From Ephydatia muelleri (taxonomy: Eukaryota; Porifera; Demospongiae; Spongillida; Spongillidae): 64,000 nt of DNA. Where the stretch lies: the NCBI GenBank assembly GCA_013339895.1, contig JABACO010000016.1, positions 4,173,767 through 4,237,766 on the forward strand, in the 5' to 3' direction. The position numbers and the translations under genes were made by a program. The notes below the pieces were generated by a model. That model did not search any database, was not told the DNA's origin, and saw nothing but the letters and a program-made list of their open reading frames with translations. Within the stretch, counting starts at the first letter, position 1; the number at the start of each line of letters is the position of its first letter. Below, in pieces: positions 34,803-48,014 of this stretch.

Positions 34803-36847
34803 ATGCCCAGTATTCCTTTCGACCTTGCTGCACTAGATATACTTAGCTCCAACTATAAGCGTAAACAGCACTTTGGCACGAGATCGCTCAAGATGCGCAA
34901 CCATTTATTCTTGTCCAGGCCTGGATCGAAAATTGGCACCGACAGTGATGATACATTATCTCGGGCATGGCACGTCCACTGTAATACTGTACGGTGGCCT
35001 GTTATACGTTAATTATTTTCATTAAAATTATTTAACTCGACGCACTGCATGGAACTGCTGACAGGGATGGCAGTGATGCAAAAGTTGGGAGGCGAGGGGC
35101 CCGTGCTCGAACCTCTCTGTCACGAGATTCTAAATGGTACGTTCCTCACGTCGTGAGAAGAATGCTCTGCACATACATAACTCTAGCTCACCGCGTTTTG
35201 TAGAGCAGTTTCGTATGCGGTGTTCAGATGAGATAGCTCCAGAGTTTTGGAGCCACTTTAATTCTGGAATGGTGAGCTGTAGTGTATTCAGTTATGGGGC
35301 CAGATATGCACTTTGTTGAAGCAAGTATAATCATATGGCTATTTCTTGGTCTGTTTCATGCGCAAACTGAGGCACACATGACACGGTGTGCACGTACAAT
35401 GATATGTAGACCTACCTCATATTGCATACCTTGCTGCTGCACAGACTGCAGATGATGCACTGGAGGCCATTTTGAATGCTCTTGAGCACGTCAATGAGTC
35501 CATGACTCGCTCAGCCAGCACTGCGAAGATCCTGGAGTTCCTCCCTGTTGCACCTCACAGGAAGTGAGCCACAGACCTTGCCTCACCATGTGGTGGGGAG
35601 GGTGAGTTTTGCTGGTCACCTTTTTGTCTCCACTATAGGGGACTGACAGAGAAGCGTTATGACACGCTTCGAGCCTGCTTATTCCTCACTGTACCGGACA
35701 TGTTCTGTGGGTTGATGGAGGGAATCCTGTACAAGGCACTGACGGAGTGGGGGCGAAGCAGAGCAAAATGTAATGGAGGTGGGGCTGATGAAGATGAGGA
35801 TGAGGCTGAAGAAGATGAGGGTGAGAAACCAGAGGAATCAGAAGACAGTAAAATGGATGCAGAGAATCCAGTTGGTGAGTTGAGTTTAAGGACTATAGTA
35901 ACATTGAAGTTGGTGGTTGTTTGTTGAAATTCCTTACTTGAATGCAATTGGAGCTTTCCCACCTGTAATACCTTGTATCTTGTCATTTGGTATTTAGTTT
36001 GATTGTTCTTCTCCTCACTGGTGTTCCTCTTTCTGTGATTGAAAAAAGTTTGAGTGCTGGGTTTCTATTTGATTTGTGTATGTTGGGCTACTTACTACCT
36101 GTACATGATCACATGTGTCCTGTACTTATGTATTTTATGTAATGTGTTCATGAATGGGAGGGGCCACATCTACATGTACTGTATGAGCAAGTATGATTTC
36201 TGCTGAATGCAGCTGTATCTTAAATTGTTTTTATATTTCTGTTATGTAAAGTGTGACTTTTTAAAATGGCAGTGTGTGGTTCTGTTACTGTTACTGTGTT
36301 CTGTACAGTGTATGCTGGACGTCTTGAATGTATGCTGTGTACATTGTCTGTGTAGAGGGTGATATTTGCTCATGCCTTTGGTGTGGGCTATGTGCGATGA
36401 GCTTGTCAAATGTACACACATGTAACTGTGCATGCATACGTACACTTGCACATGTATAGCAATGGATGCAAATTCAATGGAATACTGGTCCAAGTTCCTA
36501 CACATGACTGAGCTGATGAGGTCTCTCCAATTACTGCATTTCTTTGTGGAGTATCCAGTCGTTCAAGTCATCATGAAGTGGGTCAGTGTTCACACACATG
36601 CTTGAGAGGTTCAGCTGCATGGACTCACATTGATGCGAATGATGTGTGAGGTATGCAGGATATGGGTGACCTTACCTTCTTTGACCATCTAGATGGAAGA
36701 GGTCATTAATGAGAAATGTGCCAAGCAGTTTGACACGCCTCTGCTTCATCAGACTGTGTCTTCTGTGCAGGAGACCACTCTTGGCTGGCTTCAGCACGTG
36801 TATGGTAAATGTGTAGTCACCTTTGTGTGTGTATGCGTATGCTTGTG

Positions 36848-36908
<61 letters not shown>

Positions 36909-39900
36909 ACTCATGTGTACACGCACTGTACATAAAGCATGGACATTGTATCCTGATGGAATGTAAAATTGCAGGTTACTCTGAAGCAGTTGGTTCCCAA
37001 TGGCTACCTCAGGTGGAATATTTTGGCTACAAGACCTTTGCTGAGATGAGGTGTGTGCAGTTTTTGAGTAGAATGTGGACAGACATGGTAACGTGGGTGG
37101 TGTGTCATTTAGCAGCGAAACCTCAATAGTGTTGTTCTGTAGCAACATGTCTGACAGTAGCTTTGTAATGTACCTGTAGAGCATACCAGCTGCTCCCCCA
37201 CATAGTCTGGATCTGATTACAAAGATACATGTAATGCATGTGTACCCTTGATTCTTAAAACTAGTTCTACACTTAGACTATACATGTACATACATTATGG
37301 CACTATTTATGCCTGCAGGTGCAAGCATCTAGTTATCCTTCTTTATTTCAGAATCAAGGAGCTCTTTGAGATTCTGGTTGAATTTCCGGACTCAAAGCCA
37401 TCATTGGATGACCTTAAGGACTGCTTGGACAGAGTGGAACTGCGTGCTACTCTTATCAAGAGTCTTCGAGATATGTGAGTTTGTGTGTGTGTGAATATGT
37501 GAGCATGTATGTGCTTACTTGTTTTGCAGGATACTTATTTTAATTCAAATAGAGCATTTATGTTTGATGTGTACAGTTGTTGTTACTTTATTTGTTCCAC
37601 ATTAGATTTGTGTGATTAAATGTGCTGCAATTGAATATCAGTATGGTACGGTGTATGTAAAATAATCCTTATCATCCAATACAGTGAAAAAAAAAGATTT
37701 TTGAGAAACGTTGAATAAAGAGAGGTTTAAAGCAAGCAACAAAATGGTCACTGTAGACGATAAAATGAATGAATTTTATGCATTTGTCGCTCTACTACAA
37801 GAGGGCTTAGTCATTGCTTATCATGGCCATTCTTGCTCCTGGCTTTTTTTACTCAGCTGACTTTAATATTCAAGTTTACCAAAAGTTTTTTTTTTTTTTA
37901 ATCTACGTGTTCTCCCCTCCCCTGTCCATGACGATAGTATCCAGCAAACTTCTGTTTCTTTTTCCCAATCTTTTGTTCTCATCATGGACAAGCAATGAGT
38001 TTTTAGAGCAAATGAAAACTGTTACTTATTCTAAAGGTTGCTATACATTGCACACATTTAATAAATTTAAAACTACTGCTTTTATGTGTGGTTATTATAT
38101 ACAGCTTTCTTTATAATTTTCACTACATTGTGGTTAGGATTGAACTGGTAGCATCAAGGAAATAGTTTGTTAATGAACTACACATTAATGATTGTGAAAT
38201 TTGTAAAAATAGAAATTTCTGAATGTCTAATGTCTCTTTTTGGTCCCAGCGCCAGGCAGCATTGAAGTAATAGGCAGTGTTGTTGGTATCTACTGCACAC
38301 AGCAGCAGATTCAGAGGAATAAGAACGGGCCTATCGCCCATTTGCTCTTTCATGTGGGCCCTCACCTTCTTCAGGGTGCCTAGCTTGCTTGTTCACCTTG
38401 TGTGCACCCCCGTGCCCATCGCACAGTGAGCTCTATTCACTGCTTGCAGCCACACCTCACACAAGATCTGGGAAGATCTCGTGTTGCATGTGCCCTCCAA
38501 AATTTAACTTCTTTATCTACTGTTGGGGTGATATCATCCATGCAATGTAATAGTTCAATGTACATTCATGTGCACAGTGTATGCAATCAATTTATTAATT
38601 TTTTCATGCACGTAATGGTGTGGAACTGTTGAAAGAGCAATTCTTTCCACTGCAGCTTTCAACATCGTCTGTTGCACCCTGGTGCCAACACATCTGACAT
38701 CATCACTCAGTACATCTCAGCCATTAGGGCCCTGGGGATTCTGGATCACAGTGGAGTGGTCTTGGAGCAAGTGTGTGACCCTGTCAGAACCTACCTCAGG
38801 TTGGCAGTGTTTTTGTCTGTGAAGTGTTTTAGTGTACAGTTTGCAACATTGGAGTGTACCGTACATGTATTGTAAGATCAGCTCTCTTGTTTGCCTCGGG
38901 TATGTCCATGGTGTGTTGTACATAGAAGCTGCTCACCGGAACAAATCTTGAAATTCTTAAAGCTGAGCGTGTACATGTACATGATAGGTTACAGGCGTGT
39001 CAAAGGTCCACTGGTGGGCTGTTGAGATTTCATGCATATACGTGTATATTGACTTTCACGTTTCACCTAGGACACGAGAAGACACAGTCAGATGCATAGT
39101 AGCAAGCCTGACTGATGACAGTAGCAACGACTTAGCTGATGTGAGTCCTGCACATACATCCAATCTACCTGCATGTAAGACAAGCGCGTTGTATTAAGGA
39201 GAAATCGAGAATGCACAGGGGTAGATTGGGGTGGGATGGGGAGCAGTGTAGCTTTCCCTCACCCAAGTATGGGAAATAGAATTGTGTCAATACATGTACG
39301 TGTAGTACTTTTATATAAAATTATTAATATGGTCCAGTTTTATATGTACAGTACACATTCATGCATTACAATACCAAAAGTAGCTGCTTAAGTAATGCAC
39401 TGTATTTGTGTATCATTATATTGTAATCATTGTCATCCGCCATTTTCACTTGTACTGGTCTTCTTTTGTCAGGAGTTGGCCAGTGGAGAACCTGTATTGG
39501 TTGACCTGAATGAAGAGAGTGACGGAGAGGAGCAGGACTTTGATTCCTGGCAACCTGATCCAGTGGATGCTGATCCAAGTGAGTATGAACAATGCATGAT
39601 GGGGTTGTGTAGTTGAGGGTTATTTAACCCATCTGGAAAAAAAAAATGTTTTAGCTTGTTTTGCTTTGTATGTATCACATACATGTATTCATCTAAGGAT
39701 CTCGTTGATATTGGATTATGTTACACTGGAGTGTCAGTAATTAAACAAAAATAAATATTGGCTTTCCAAAGCCAATTTAGTGACCTTGACATGGACCTTG
39801 TGTGTTACGCATAGCTTATTCCATTGCACAACTGGTGAGCAAATTCATAGAACAGAGATAGTGAGGTAATTCAATGCAGCAGTGCATTGTACTCAACAAG

Positions 39901-42900
39901 GACAGAGATTGTTTGATTTTGATTGCTAATTGCCTAGTATTGGACTCATTCTTCACCATATTGTTAGATGCTATGACAAGGGCTTACACATTTACACTGT
40001 ACATGTGATACCAAATACACAGTACAATGCCCACCCGTTGAAAAACATTTTATAAGCATTGCTCATCTTTTTTTTACCAACAGCTAAGACATCGAAAAGC
40101 AGGCGAACCTCGGACATTATTAGGTATGTGGTTGTCTGGTTGAAAACTGGCACATACATGTACGAAAATAAATGTAACCATCTAACCAGGAACAATTTAT
40201 ATTATATTCACAATTGCACTTTGTTCTTTTCCCTGTTTTGTTTACTAACAAACTACTGTACATGTACTTTATTGTGTTATTATCATCCATTTGCCAGATA
40301 ACAGAGTACATGTACACAGGACGCTTTCATTTGAAGATGTCATGTTTCTGGGCCATGCAATGTAGTTTATAAGAGTTAATAAACCACAAGAACAAGATTT
40401 TGTGCTTTTAATTGTCATTTTGCACATTTATATGTACATATCTTTTTCTTTCTCACTCACATATCATGTGTTGCTTACATGTATGTCCCTTCACATTCTG
40501 CATCATCACATGCAGAAAGACAATTGTTTGATTGTGGGTCTGGTTTTTTTCTCCCACCAGCCTTTTGGTAAACATATATGGAAGTCGGGAAATGTTCGTG
40601 AATGAGTATCGAAATCTACTAGCTAACAGGCTTCTCCAGTCACTGAATTATGACACCTGTAGAGAGGTACAGCACATGCACATACAGTGGGTTGCACATT
40701 GTCTTGTAATTAGCCTGTACCTTGGTGGATCTTGAAGGAATGTGATAAAACTGTGTGGATAATAAAGTTTTAACTCTTTCATGGGCAACAGTGCAATATT
40801 GCGCTGCAGCTGCTATAGTGAAGCCACTTTTTATCTAACCATTAACGTTTTTGGAGTCAACAACATATTATTCAGAGGAAAAGTTTATTTGCTCTTCAAA
40901 TTTGCAGAATTTGTTTACAAAGAACGTTTTCCCGAAATGCTTATTCCTCACAGTACTGCAATAATTACCAATGCACTAATTTAATTTATACTAATTTAAA
41001 GTTCTTCATGATCACGGCTTTAGTTAACTGAAACTGTAATCATGAAGAACTTTAAATTAGTATCATTTCGAGACAATTATTGCGGTAACGTTTCCTCTGA
41101 GCAACGTGTTGTTGACTCCAAAAACATTATAATGGTCAGAAACCGCAAAAGAGTTAATTTGATGGTAAAGTTAAGAATAAAGATTTTTCTGGATTATAGT
41201 CAATGCACACTTTGCTTACTAGTGCACCTTATCATATGTTCCAACAAACAACGTTGTGTCATTTGCACATTTAAGTTATAGGTTATTGAATCTGCCTGAT
41301 TTAATAGTGAACGTGTCCTTGTATTATTTTGAGCATGTGTGATTAATCTGGGAATCCTATAGGTTCGCAACCTGGAATTGCTGAAGTTACGATTTGGCGA
41401 AAGTAATCTTCAATTCTGTGAAGTGATGGTCAAAGATATGGTGGATTCTCGCAGGATCAATTCAGTTGTGGTCACCAAAATGAAGACAACTGAGCAGCCT
41501 AATGTATGAGCCCTTTAGGTGCACTCCCTCAGTACATGCACTCCCTTCCATCATCATGAAACTGTGTTCAGATGTGGACTTATTCCTAACATGTAGCACT
41601 CTTGCTGTGCTTAGCAACGGAGTAAATGAGGTAGCAAAGTTGTCTCAATCAAATAGATAATATTGTGCATGTACGAAACAAAATTGCCTTATTGTCACAC
41701 TGTGTTCATCATTGAATCAGTATATAGTATTTTGCACTCTATCAATAACTTCAGTACAATGTATGTTTGAACTAGCCTGGTCACCTGATCTAGAATTGAT
41801 TTTTAGTTTAAAGGAGATGTATGAAACTTGCAAGTTTGTGTCTCCTATTGGGATGGTCATCACTGCCTGGGGCCATACATGTATGTATGTAATATGTGGT
41901 AGGTTGAAATTCGTTTTCATCCTTTTAGCCTCCTTTATATTTCATTTTTTGTATGTACTGTAAGTACATCTATCAATGGAACATTGTATTATTATATTTG
42001 GCATGGGTGTTACTCTTTTTCTCACATTGTTAGGCTGATGAGTTGGAATTGAAAGCATTCATTTTATCACATGTCTTCTGGCCAACCTTCAGAGAAGAGA
42101 AACTCAAGTTGCCAGCTTTCATGCAGCAGTAAGATTTGTTCTCTTTTGAACACACACACACACTGTTTACATATTCTGGTTCTGTTACACACTATGTGTA
42201 CTACTTTTTGCACATACATGTACACATACACCTGTAATGTGCTGCTTATGCACACGTAAACCTATACACATCGGCACACATGCATGTTGAAACGCATTTG
42301 TTATGGAGCCATCCACCTGCAGAAAGCTGCAGGAGTATCAGACTGCATATCAATCACTGAAAGGTTTAAGAACACTGGAATGGAAGCCACACTTGGGAAC
42401 TGTGGATGTGGATTTGGTGCTGGCAGACAGAGAATTGTCTTTTAGTGTGTCACCTATTAGGGCAACTATCATTTATCAATTCCAGCAGCAAAGTGAGCCT
42501 TGCTTGTTTGATATTCATTGGATCTAAAGTTGTATGTATTGGTGGGGGAACTATACTGTGTGTTTGTGTGTGTACAAACAATGCTCCCACTTATGCCATG
42601 CCAGATTTTTAAAACAATTTCAAAAAGGGATCTCCATACATATGCAGCATAGGGTAGGGTGCAAGGTTACAAATAATATTATCATGAGATAAAGCTATAC
42701 TATGTTCAACAGGAGTCAATGCTAAATGCTTGTAGTTTGTAATTCTAGCAAAACCAAGGAATAAATTAATTACAATGCTCTTCTTCACAATATAATTTAG
42801 TCATGATCATCCTTTTTCGATTATTGAATGACTCATGTATAGTTATATCCTATTTGGGATATCATCCTACAGTATGTTGCCTGATTAAGAAACTGTATGG

Positions 42901-45638
42901 TGTAAATTTTGTATTTATGGGGAACAACTGTGTTAGTGTATGGTGTAAGGAATGTATGTGTACCATATGATGTTCAGTCCTAGTCTCGAGCCCAGACCCA
43001 GTTCATCGCAGCACTGGATGGATTACAGCACCACTACATTTGAACTAGTTTGAGCATAGTGGGGATGTAATCAATCGGTGCTGCAATGAACTAGGTCTGG
43101 GGCCAAGGCTAGTCCAGTCCATGTTATACACTGACCTATTACTTCATGCACATGTACAATGTACTATACACATGTGTGTATGGATACCAGTGTCTACATT
43201 TATTGCTATTGCTAGGCTCGTGGACTGTGGATGCAATGAGTTTGGCCATCGAATCTCAGCCAAGCATAGTGAGGAAGCACATGGGGTTCTGGGCCAGTCA
43301 GGGCGTATTGAAAGAGCATCCTCTGGACACCTTCACAGTAGTTGAACGGCAGGAGGAGTCCAAGCAGGCACAAGGTTTGCTTTTGCAGTCAGTGCACAAA
43401 GTCAAAAACAGAACATGTATCTTTACGCATGCATGTATGATACCACTTTGTTTACCCTTTTACAACAGCTTGGTTTGTTGAACCTGGTTGACTCGCTTGG
43501 TCCTCGACTATACCAAATTTACGTGGGGATAGGAATGCAGCTTCGGTATCATATCTAGTTTAATCAGTCTTAGCTGTCATACACTTCTGGCTTAAAACAG
43601 TGGAAACACCTCAGGTCTGGAGAGCAACAATTTGTTATTCAATATGTGCACCTGGTAATTGACAGATATGCCTTGTCAGTGTTCAGCTGCATGATGGCTT
43701 GAATTTGATATATCAGGGTAAATTGAATCAAAGTTTTTCAAGTGTACTGCTCTCTGTAGCACAGCAATAAACCGGGAAATCATTTCTTGTTGTGGCGGAT
43801 ATATATTGTCGATTAGTCATTTGCAATCCTAAGATTCAACAATCATCATTATGATGCAAGTCAGTTTCTTGCATATAACGTAATAATATCTGCACAATTT
43901 TGCATGGAAAATGCTCATCTTAAGTATTTAATATTTATGTGCAATGCTGTCACATACAACAGGTTCCAGATAAAATGTGAATTCCATTTTGCCAGTCAAA
44001 AATTCCAATTTCTTGGCAGCCATATGCACACGGATACATGTATGTGGTACCACATTTATTTCTATTTAGTCACAGAAGGCATGAAATATTAGTGTTTGTG
44101 GCCACAACACTCAACTGCTCTTTACTTGAACATCAAAAATTTACTTGGTGCATATAGGCCGCCGTCAGGGTTTGAAGCAATTAAAATACCCCATGTGCCG
44201 CAATGAAGGGAAATTGTTTACAACCTAGCCCCAAATTAGTTCATGAATTAGTATTTTTATAATCACTCTATCATTTAGAAAGTTATTAAGAACTCTGGGA
44301 CCTAATTATCCAATACGGTAGTAATAATTGGTCAATTGAAATCATCAGGGAAAATGTGCATGTACATTATCAACTGAGAGTAACTTATTTTCAGTGTACT
44401 GACCTACTACTATCAGATCAATCAATTGAATCCTTGGAAATGTGTAGTTACATATCATGATCGAATCATTTACCACATATTTGCCATGACCTAGAATAAC
44501 ATTAATAAACTTCTTCAAATGACAATTTATATTTAAATGTCTATTGTTCATTGTTATTGTTAACTCCATACTTTTCTTCTCATTTTCTATCCACATTTTA
44601 AATTAACTAATGACTTAAGTTATAAAGTATTTTCCTGTGTGGAGGGACAGCCCATATCCACATAGTGAAATAAAGAATCTATTTCACTGCATGAGCTTGG
44701 AAAGGTACAGCATCTGTCACACAAGGTGCAGCAATTAAAAACAATGCTGATGGTGTTTAAACTTCAGGGCTACCATTTGTAAACGTTCAGTTTTCATTCC
44801 TCAGTTCTGTTGTTTGATTAGGTTTTCTTCATATTAACGTTTTACGAATGCATATACATATGGCTTAATTACATGTAAAATCCCTTCTTCTTAGAGCTAG
44901 AGTAAGTTGTTCTGAATTAAATAGTACACTAAGAGTCGTTTTGCTGCTGTGTAGTACATACCTTTGCCTGTGTATGTAGGTGAAGTGGATGAGGAAGAAG
45001 AGTCAGCAATGGCATCTGCAGAAGAACAAAAGGAGAGTGAATTGCAGGTCAGAACTACAGGTCTTTTGTGCGATTTAGTGAGGGAAATGTTATTGCTCAC
45101 CTTGTACATGTTATATGTAAAATTTCCATAACAGTGGATACTGCAATACTACAAATTTCCACACACTTAAACTGTTTTTGTATTAAGGAGTTCATACCTG
45201 TACATACATGGGTGAAACTACTACTGTCTGTAGTGATTATTTACCTCAGCATGTACCCAATTTCAAAATTGTGTTCTATTCAAATGCTTGCAGTTTTGTT
45301 GTACAATAGTGCAATACATACAGTTTGTGATGAATTTCACACTAGCTTCTAATAAAAATGAAGCTTAGAAGTTTGGATTGTGTATAGTAATATAAATCCT
45401 TTTATCACATTGACCATTATTGTAGGTCTACTGGTCTTATATATTCGGAATGCTGACCAACTTGGGAAGCATGCCTGTAGAGAGAATTCATGCCACACTG
45501 CGGATGTTTGCCATGCAAGGCCCAGCTGGGAAAGAGTTCACTCAAGTTGAGCTTAAGGCTTTCTTGGACAAAAAGGTTAAAGAGCAGCACCTTGTCTGCT
45601 CTGGAGGTGCATATCAATTACCCAAGGCAGGGCATTGA
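34803..45638 (+). CDS. ANAPC2: Anaphase-promoting complex subunit 2 (cullin-like)
   Basis: Scaffold subunit of the APC/C ubiquitin ligase; its cullin-homology region binds the RING subunit APC11. There are 21 exons: 34803-34980, 35065-35136, 35204-35271, 35445-35563, 35639-35874, 36460-36581, 36609-36650, 36693-36804, 36975-37050, 37352-37474, 38656-38799, 39071-39140, 39473-39578, 40084-40123, 40561-40666, 41363-41503, 42034-42128, 42323-42492, 43216-43374, 44980-45047, 45426-45638. The total is 819 residues (human 822). Signatures are LLHPGANTSDIITQYISAI, DPVDADP, SLLVNIYGSREMFVNEYRN, NLELLKLRFGE, and the C-terminal winged-helix end VKEQHLVCSGGAYQLPK. Exon 5 has an acidic insert rich in Asp and Glu. 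The first exon is the least certain: its donor at 34981 and the acceptor before 35065 fit phase and total length, but a start at 35049 is also possible. Confidence 0.93.
36850..36907. repeat. (GT)n microsatellite
   Basis: About 58 bp of GT repeat in the ANAPC2 intron after the exon ending at 36804. Confidence 0.97.
38123..38365 (-). other. Unidentified coding-like fragment on the minus strand
   Basis: About 50 codons read plausibly as protein (MGDRPVLIPLNLLLCAVD, then NTAYYFNAAWRWDQKE) with balanced base composition unlike the AT-rich intron around it. The rest of the frame is AT-rich intron. It could be an exon of a nested gene, a mobile-element remnant or a retrocopy fragment. I do not recognise the family. 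Confidence 0.3.
40774..41153. mobile_element. TTAA-flanked foldback MITE, copy 1
   Basis: Begins TTAA-CTCTTTCATGGGCAAC and ends with GCAAAAGAG-TTAA. Most of the 380-bp body folds on itself: TTTTTGGAGTCAACAACA pairs with the mirrored TGTTGTTGACTCCAAAAA, and AATTTAAAGTTCTTCATGAT pairs with its complement around a centre near 41010. It lies in an ANAPC2 intron. A relative is at 60584-60785. Confidence 0.8.
42985..43113. repeat. Hairpin MITE-like element in ANAPC2 intron
   Basis: CCCAGACCCAGTTCATCGCA (about 42994) is answered by TGCAATGAACTAGGTCTGGG, and GGATTACA...CACTAC by GTGGGGATGTAATC. The stem is imperfect over about 45 bp with a short loop near 43050. Confidence 0.75.
43375..44979. other. 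ANAPC2 intron without other features
   Basis: 1.6 kb between the exons ending 43374 and starting 44980. I see no gene, repeat array or coherent structure in it. Confidence 0.5.
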
Positions 45639-46315
45639 ATACTGCTGTAATAGCAAATCAGCTGCAGATGACTGAACATATTGCTTTTTGACTTATAACG
45701 GTACTTTTTCTTGCATGCACAGATGTACTCTCACAGGTGTACCCACATGCTGGCACACATTCATGTCAATCGTGTCAATTACATCAAATTGTGATTCGTG
45801 AATCCTAATGTATGCACCTCGGTCTACTGCATTTTGTAACATGGTAGCAAAAGACTTGCACAAGACGGGTCAGTTTAAAAAAAAAGCCTGGCACAGTATT
45901 ACCCCAGATTTACGGTTTCATTGTCGGGATTTTTTAACCAACATAATAATCCAAGACATTGTGCACTCATATCATTACTTCACAATGCATGAATATCGCG
46001 TAGACTGTTCGTCATACTGTGACCGGCCACGGCAACAACGTAATCCACCCTGTAGCCACGGCAACAACGTAATCCACTCCGTAGCTGTGACGTGTGGTTT
46101 GGGTACACAATTTATCTGGTAGGCAACATTTAATACCAGTACAGCACTGCGTGTCATCAACATTCATCCAGGGCTGCCGAAGGCCAACCCATCTGACCTG
46201 TCAGGCCAGATCATGCCCCCTCTATGTACCACACTTAAAAAAAAAAATGCATTTCACTCTATATTAGGAGTGAAAAAGCAGCTACTCTATAAACGGAAAA
46301 GTCCTAAGTATACAC

Positions 46316-46347
46316 ATATACATGTACTGCATGCAGTACATGTATAT
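46316..46347. repeat. 32-bp perfect palindrome
   Basis: Symmetric about 46331/46332, with centre GCATGC and ends ATATACATGTACT. It combines two copies of the genome's recurrent TACATGTA-type motif back to back. Confidence 0.95.
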
Positions 46348-46657
46348 TTGTATGCTTAGTACTTTCCACATGCGTTCAGGAATTCAGTATTACACTGTAC
46401 ATGTATAATGGCATCATTCAGATCTCTCGACCGAATTCTAGTACTGCATTGTATTATTATTTATAGGTATCCGCATGCATGTAGCTTGTAACTTTTTTTT
46501 TGTATACGTTCACGAAAAACTTTGTGTTGTTTCATAATTAGCTTACGTTTGGGATCACTGCAAAGTCTGATTCTGGAGATCTTCCTATGGACTTCTAATG
46601 CGTATAGCAGCCGATGTATACATAGATATTAGAGTAGTATCTACTCTAATATCTATT

Positions 46658-47255
46658 ATGTATAGGAGGGATGCAGTTGTGCTGTTGATAGCGTTAATGT
46701 TTTCTATTTGTGCAGTCTGTCGATCAGATACAAATTTCACACCATGCGAGGAGGGATCTGAGATGCCGTCGAGCTGCATGCGCTTTCTAACGGTTGCCAG
46801 AACCACTGTGGTTTCATCCTGCTTTTTGTCCTTTTGATGTCTTTCGTGCAAGCATAGTATCTATGGTGCAAGACGCCGCGAGAGTGTTGATGCTCCTTGC
46901 CAGGAAAAACATTGCGTGATCACGTGTCTTCACACGATGATTTTAGGATTTTAAAATTAATTTGACCCATCACACCATGTATCACTCTTTCTCTTTCGAC
47001 TTCTGGAATCACACCACTGCAAACTTTCAAATGGGCGTATACCGGTGTGTCATAAGTTCCTCCATGTTCTGTGTTAGGTACATGTAGGATCTAGTTGGTA
47101 CCGCAGTCGCAGTGGCTGCATGGGTAGAAGGAACGAGAATGGCGAGTGTATATGCAGATTAACATCGATCGTCATGCGCCGGCCTGAAAGGCAAAGCTAT
47201 CAGGCCGGACCCGGTGTTCGGCAGCCTGCCATTGGCAGCAAGACATGTACGTTAA
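46658..47255 (+). other. Possible two-exon small secreted Cys-rich protein
   Basis: An ATG at about 46658 opens a good signal peptide (VVLLIALMFSICAVC) followed by a Cys-containing segment (NFTPCEEGSEMPSSCMRF). Some 300 bp on, a frame around 47118-47252 reads NENGECICRL and reaches a GTACGT donor-like site. The join is not established and no terminal exon was found. This could be chance. Confidence 0.25.
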
Positions 47256-47324
47256 TTAAAATGCAAAGTACGAGCTCAATTACATCTCAGATGATTATTA
47301 TAGCGTGTGTGCAAGCATAGAGCA

Positions 47325-48014
47325 TTATGGGATGTATAGTGGGCAGCTGTAAGGATCGGGTTCATAGTCCATCACGAGAATCGGTTTCAACTTGCAAATG
47401 ACGACATCTTTGTAGGCGATATTCTGAGCGAAGCAGTCGGTCGTTTTTGTGGACAAATTCTTTAAAATTAATTCGCCACTACAAGCATAAGTCTGACTGT
47501 TTTGTACCACGATCGACTTGTCGCATTTGTGCATGAGAACTTCAGTTACGCAGGGGCCGCCTTCCGCGGTATAAACCGAAACGGTCTCCTTCCTGTATGG
47601 AATTGGTTGGCAACTATTTGTGGCGATGCCAAAATCGCACTCGGCACAGCATCTTCCCGCCTTGATCGTCGTGGGGAATCCAAAACAGGATGGCACCTGG
47701 CATTCGACCCGTGAACACGTAGGGCGGCCGTATCGACAGCTGCAGACTGTGCACGGATCCGGGAGCCATTGCGCGCCGAGCGAATTCCATCGCACGCAGC
47801 CTTTGAAGAGGCACGAACTGTTGTCACATCTAGGGCAGCAGTCGTCTTCGGCTGGGGGTGCAGGGTCCGCGCAAACGGGAATTAGGCAATCGCCTGGGTC
47901 GCAGCTCGCATTGGTCTGAGGCAGCCGTCCTGTGCTCACTCCAGGAAGCACGGGGTAGGAGTAGGATCGTGCAGAGAGCTCTGCTACAAAAATCAGAACT
48001 ACAGCAGTGTTCAT
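47325..48014 (-). CDS. Secreted VWC-domain protein, single exon
   Basis: 229 residues in one uninterrupted frame. The N-terminus MNTAVVLIFVAELSARS is a likely signal peptide. Residues about 38-110 contain Cys-dense segments with VWC (chordin-type) spacing: CPRCDNSSC, then W...WLPDPCTVCSCRYGRPTC and CCAECDFG. The C-terminal half has about nine further cysteines, with N-glycosylation sites (NAS, NSS, NLS). VWC proteins typically bind BMP/TGF-beta ligands or act in the matrix; the role here is inferred. GC content is higher than in the neighbours, and lack of introns is unusual in this window. A truncated relative of a longer VWC protein is an alternative. Confidence 0.75.
   Translation of the reverse strand: MNTAVVLIFVAELSARSYSYPVLPGVSTGRLPQTNASCDPGDCLIPVCADPAPPAEDDCCPRCDNSSCLFKGCVRWNSLGAQWLPDPCTVCSCRYGRPTCSRVECQVPSCFGFPTTIKAGRCCAECDFGIATNSCQPIPYRKETVSVYTAEGGPCVTEVLMHKCDKSIVVQNSQTYACSGELILKNLSTKTTDCFAQNIAYKDVVICKLKPILVMDYEPDPYSCPLYIP

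Larger units (their letters stand above)
45639..47324. other. Spacer between ANAPC2 and the VWC gene
   Basis: Convergent spacing between a plus and a minus gene. It holds a 28- to 29-bp tandem duplication (about 46025-46084, core CCACGGCAACAACGTAATCC), a 32-bp perfect palindrome (46316-46347), and a possible short secreted-protein locus on the plus strand (46658-47255). Confidence 0.5.

Noticed and set aside
36672-37184. 170-codon minus-strand frame with a His/Thr stretch
   Set aside because: It is antisense to ANAPC2 exons and crosses a (GT)n repeat. The sense strand has the conserved exons.
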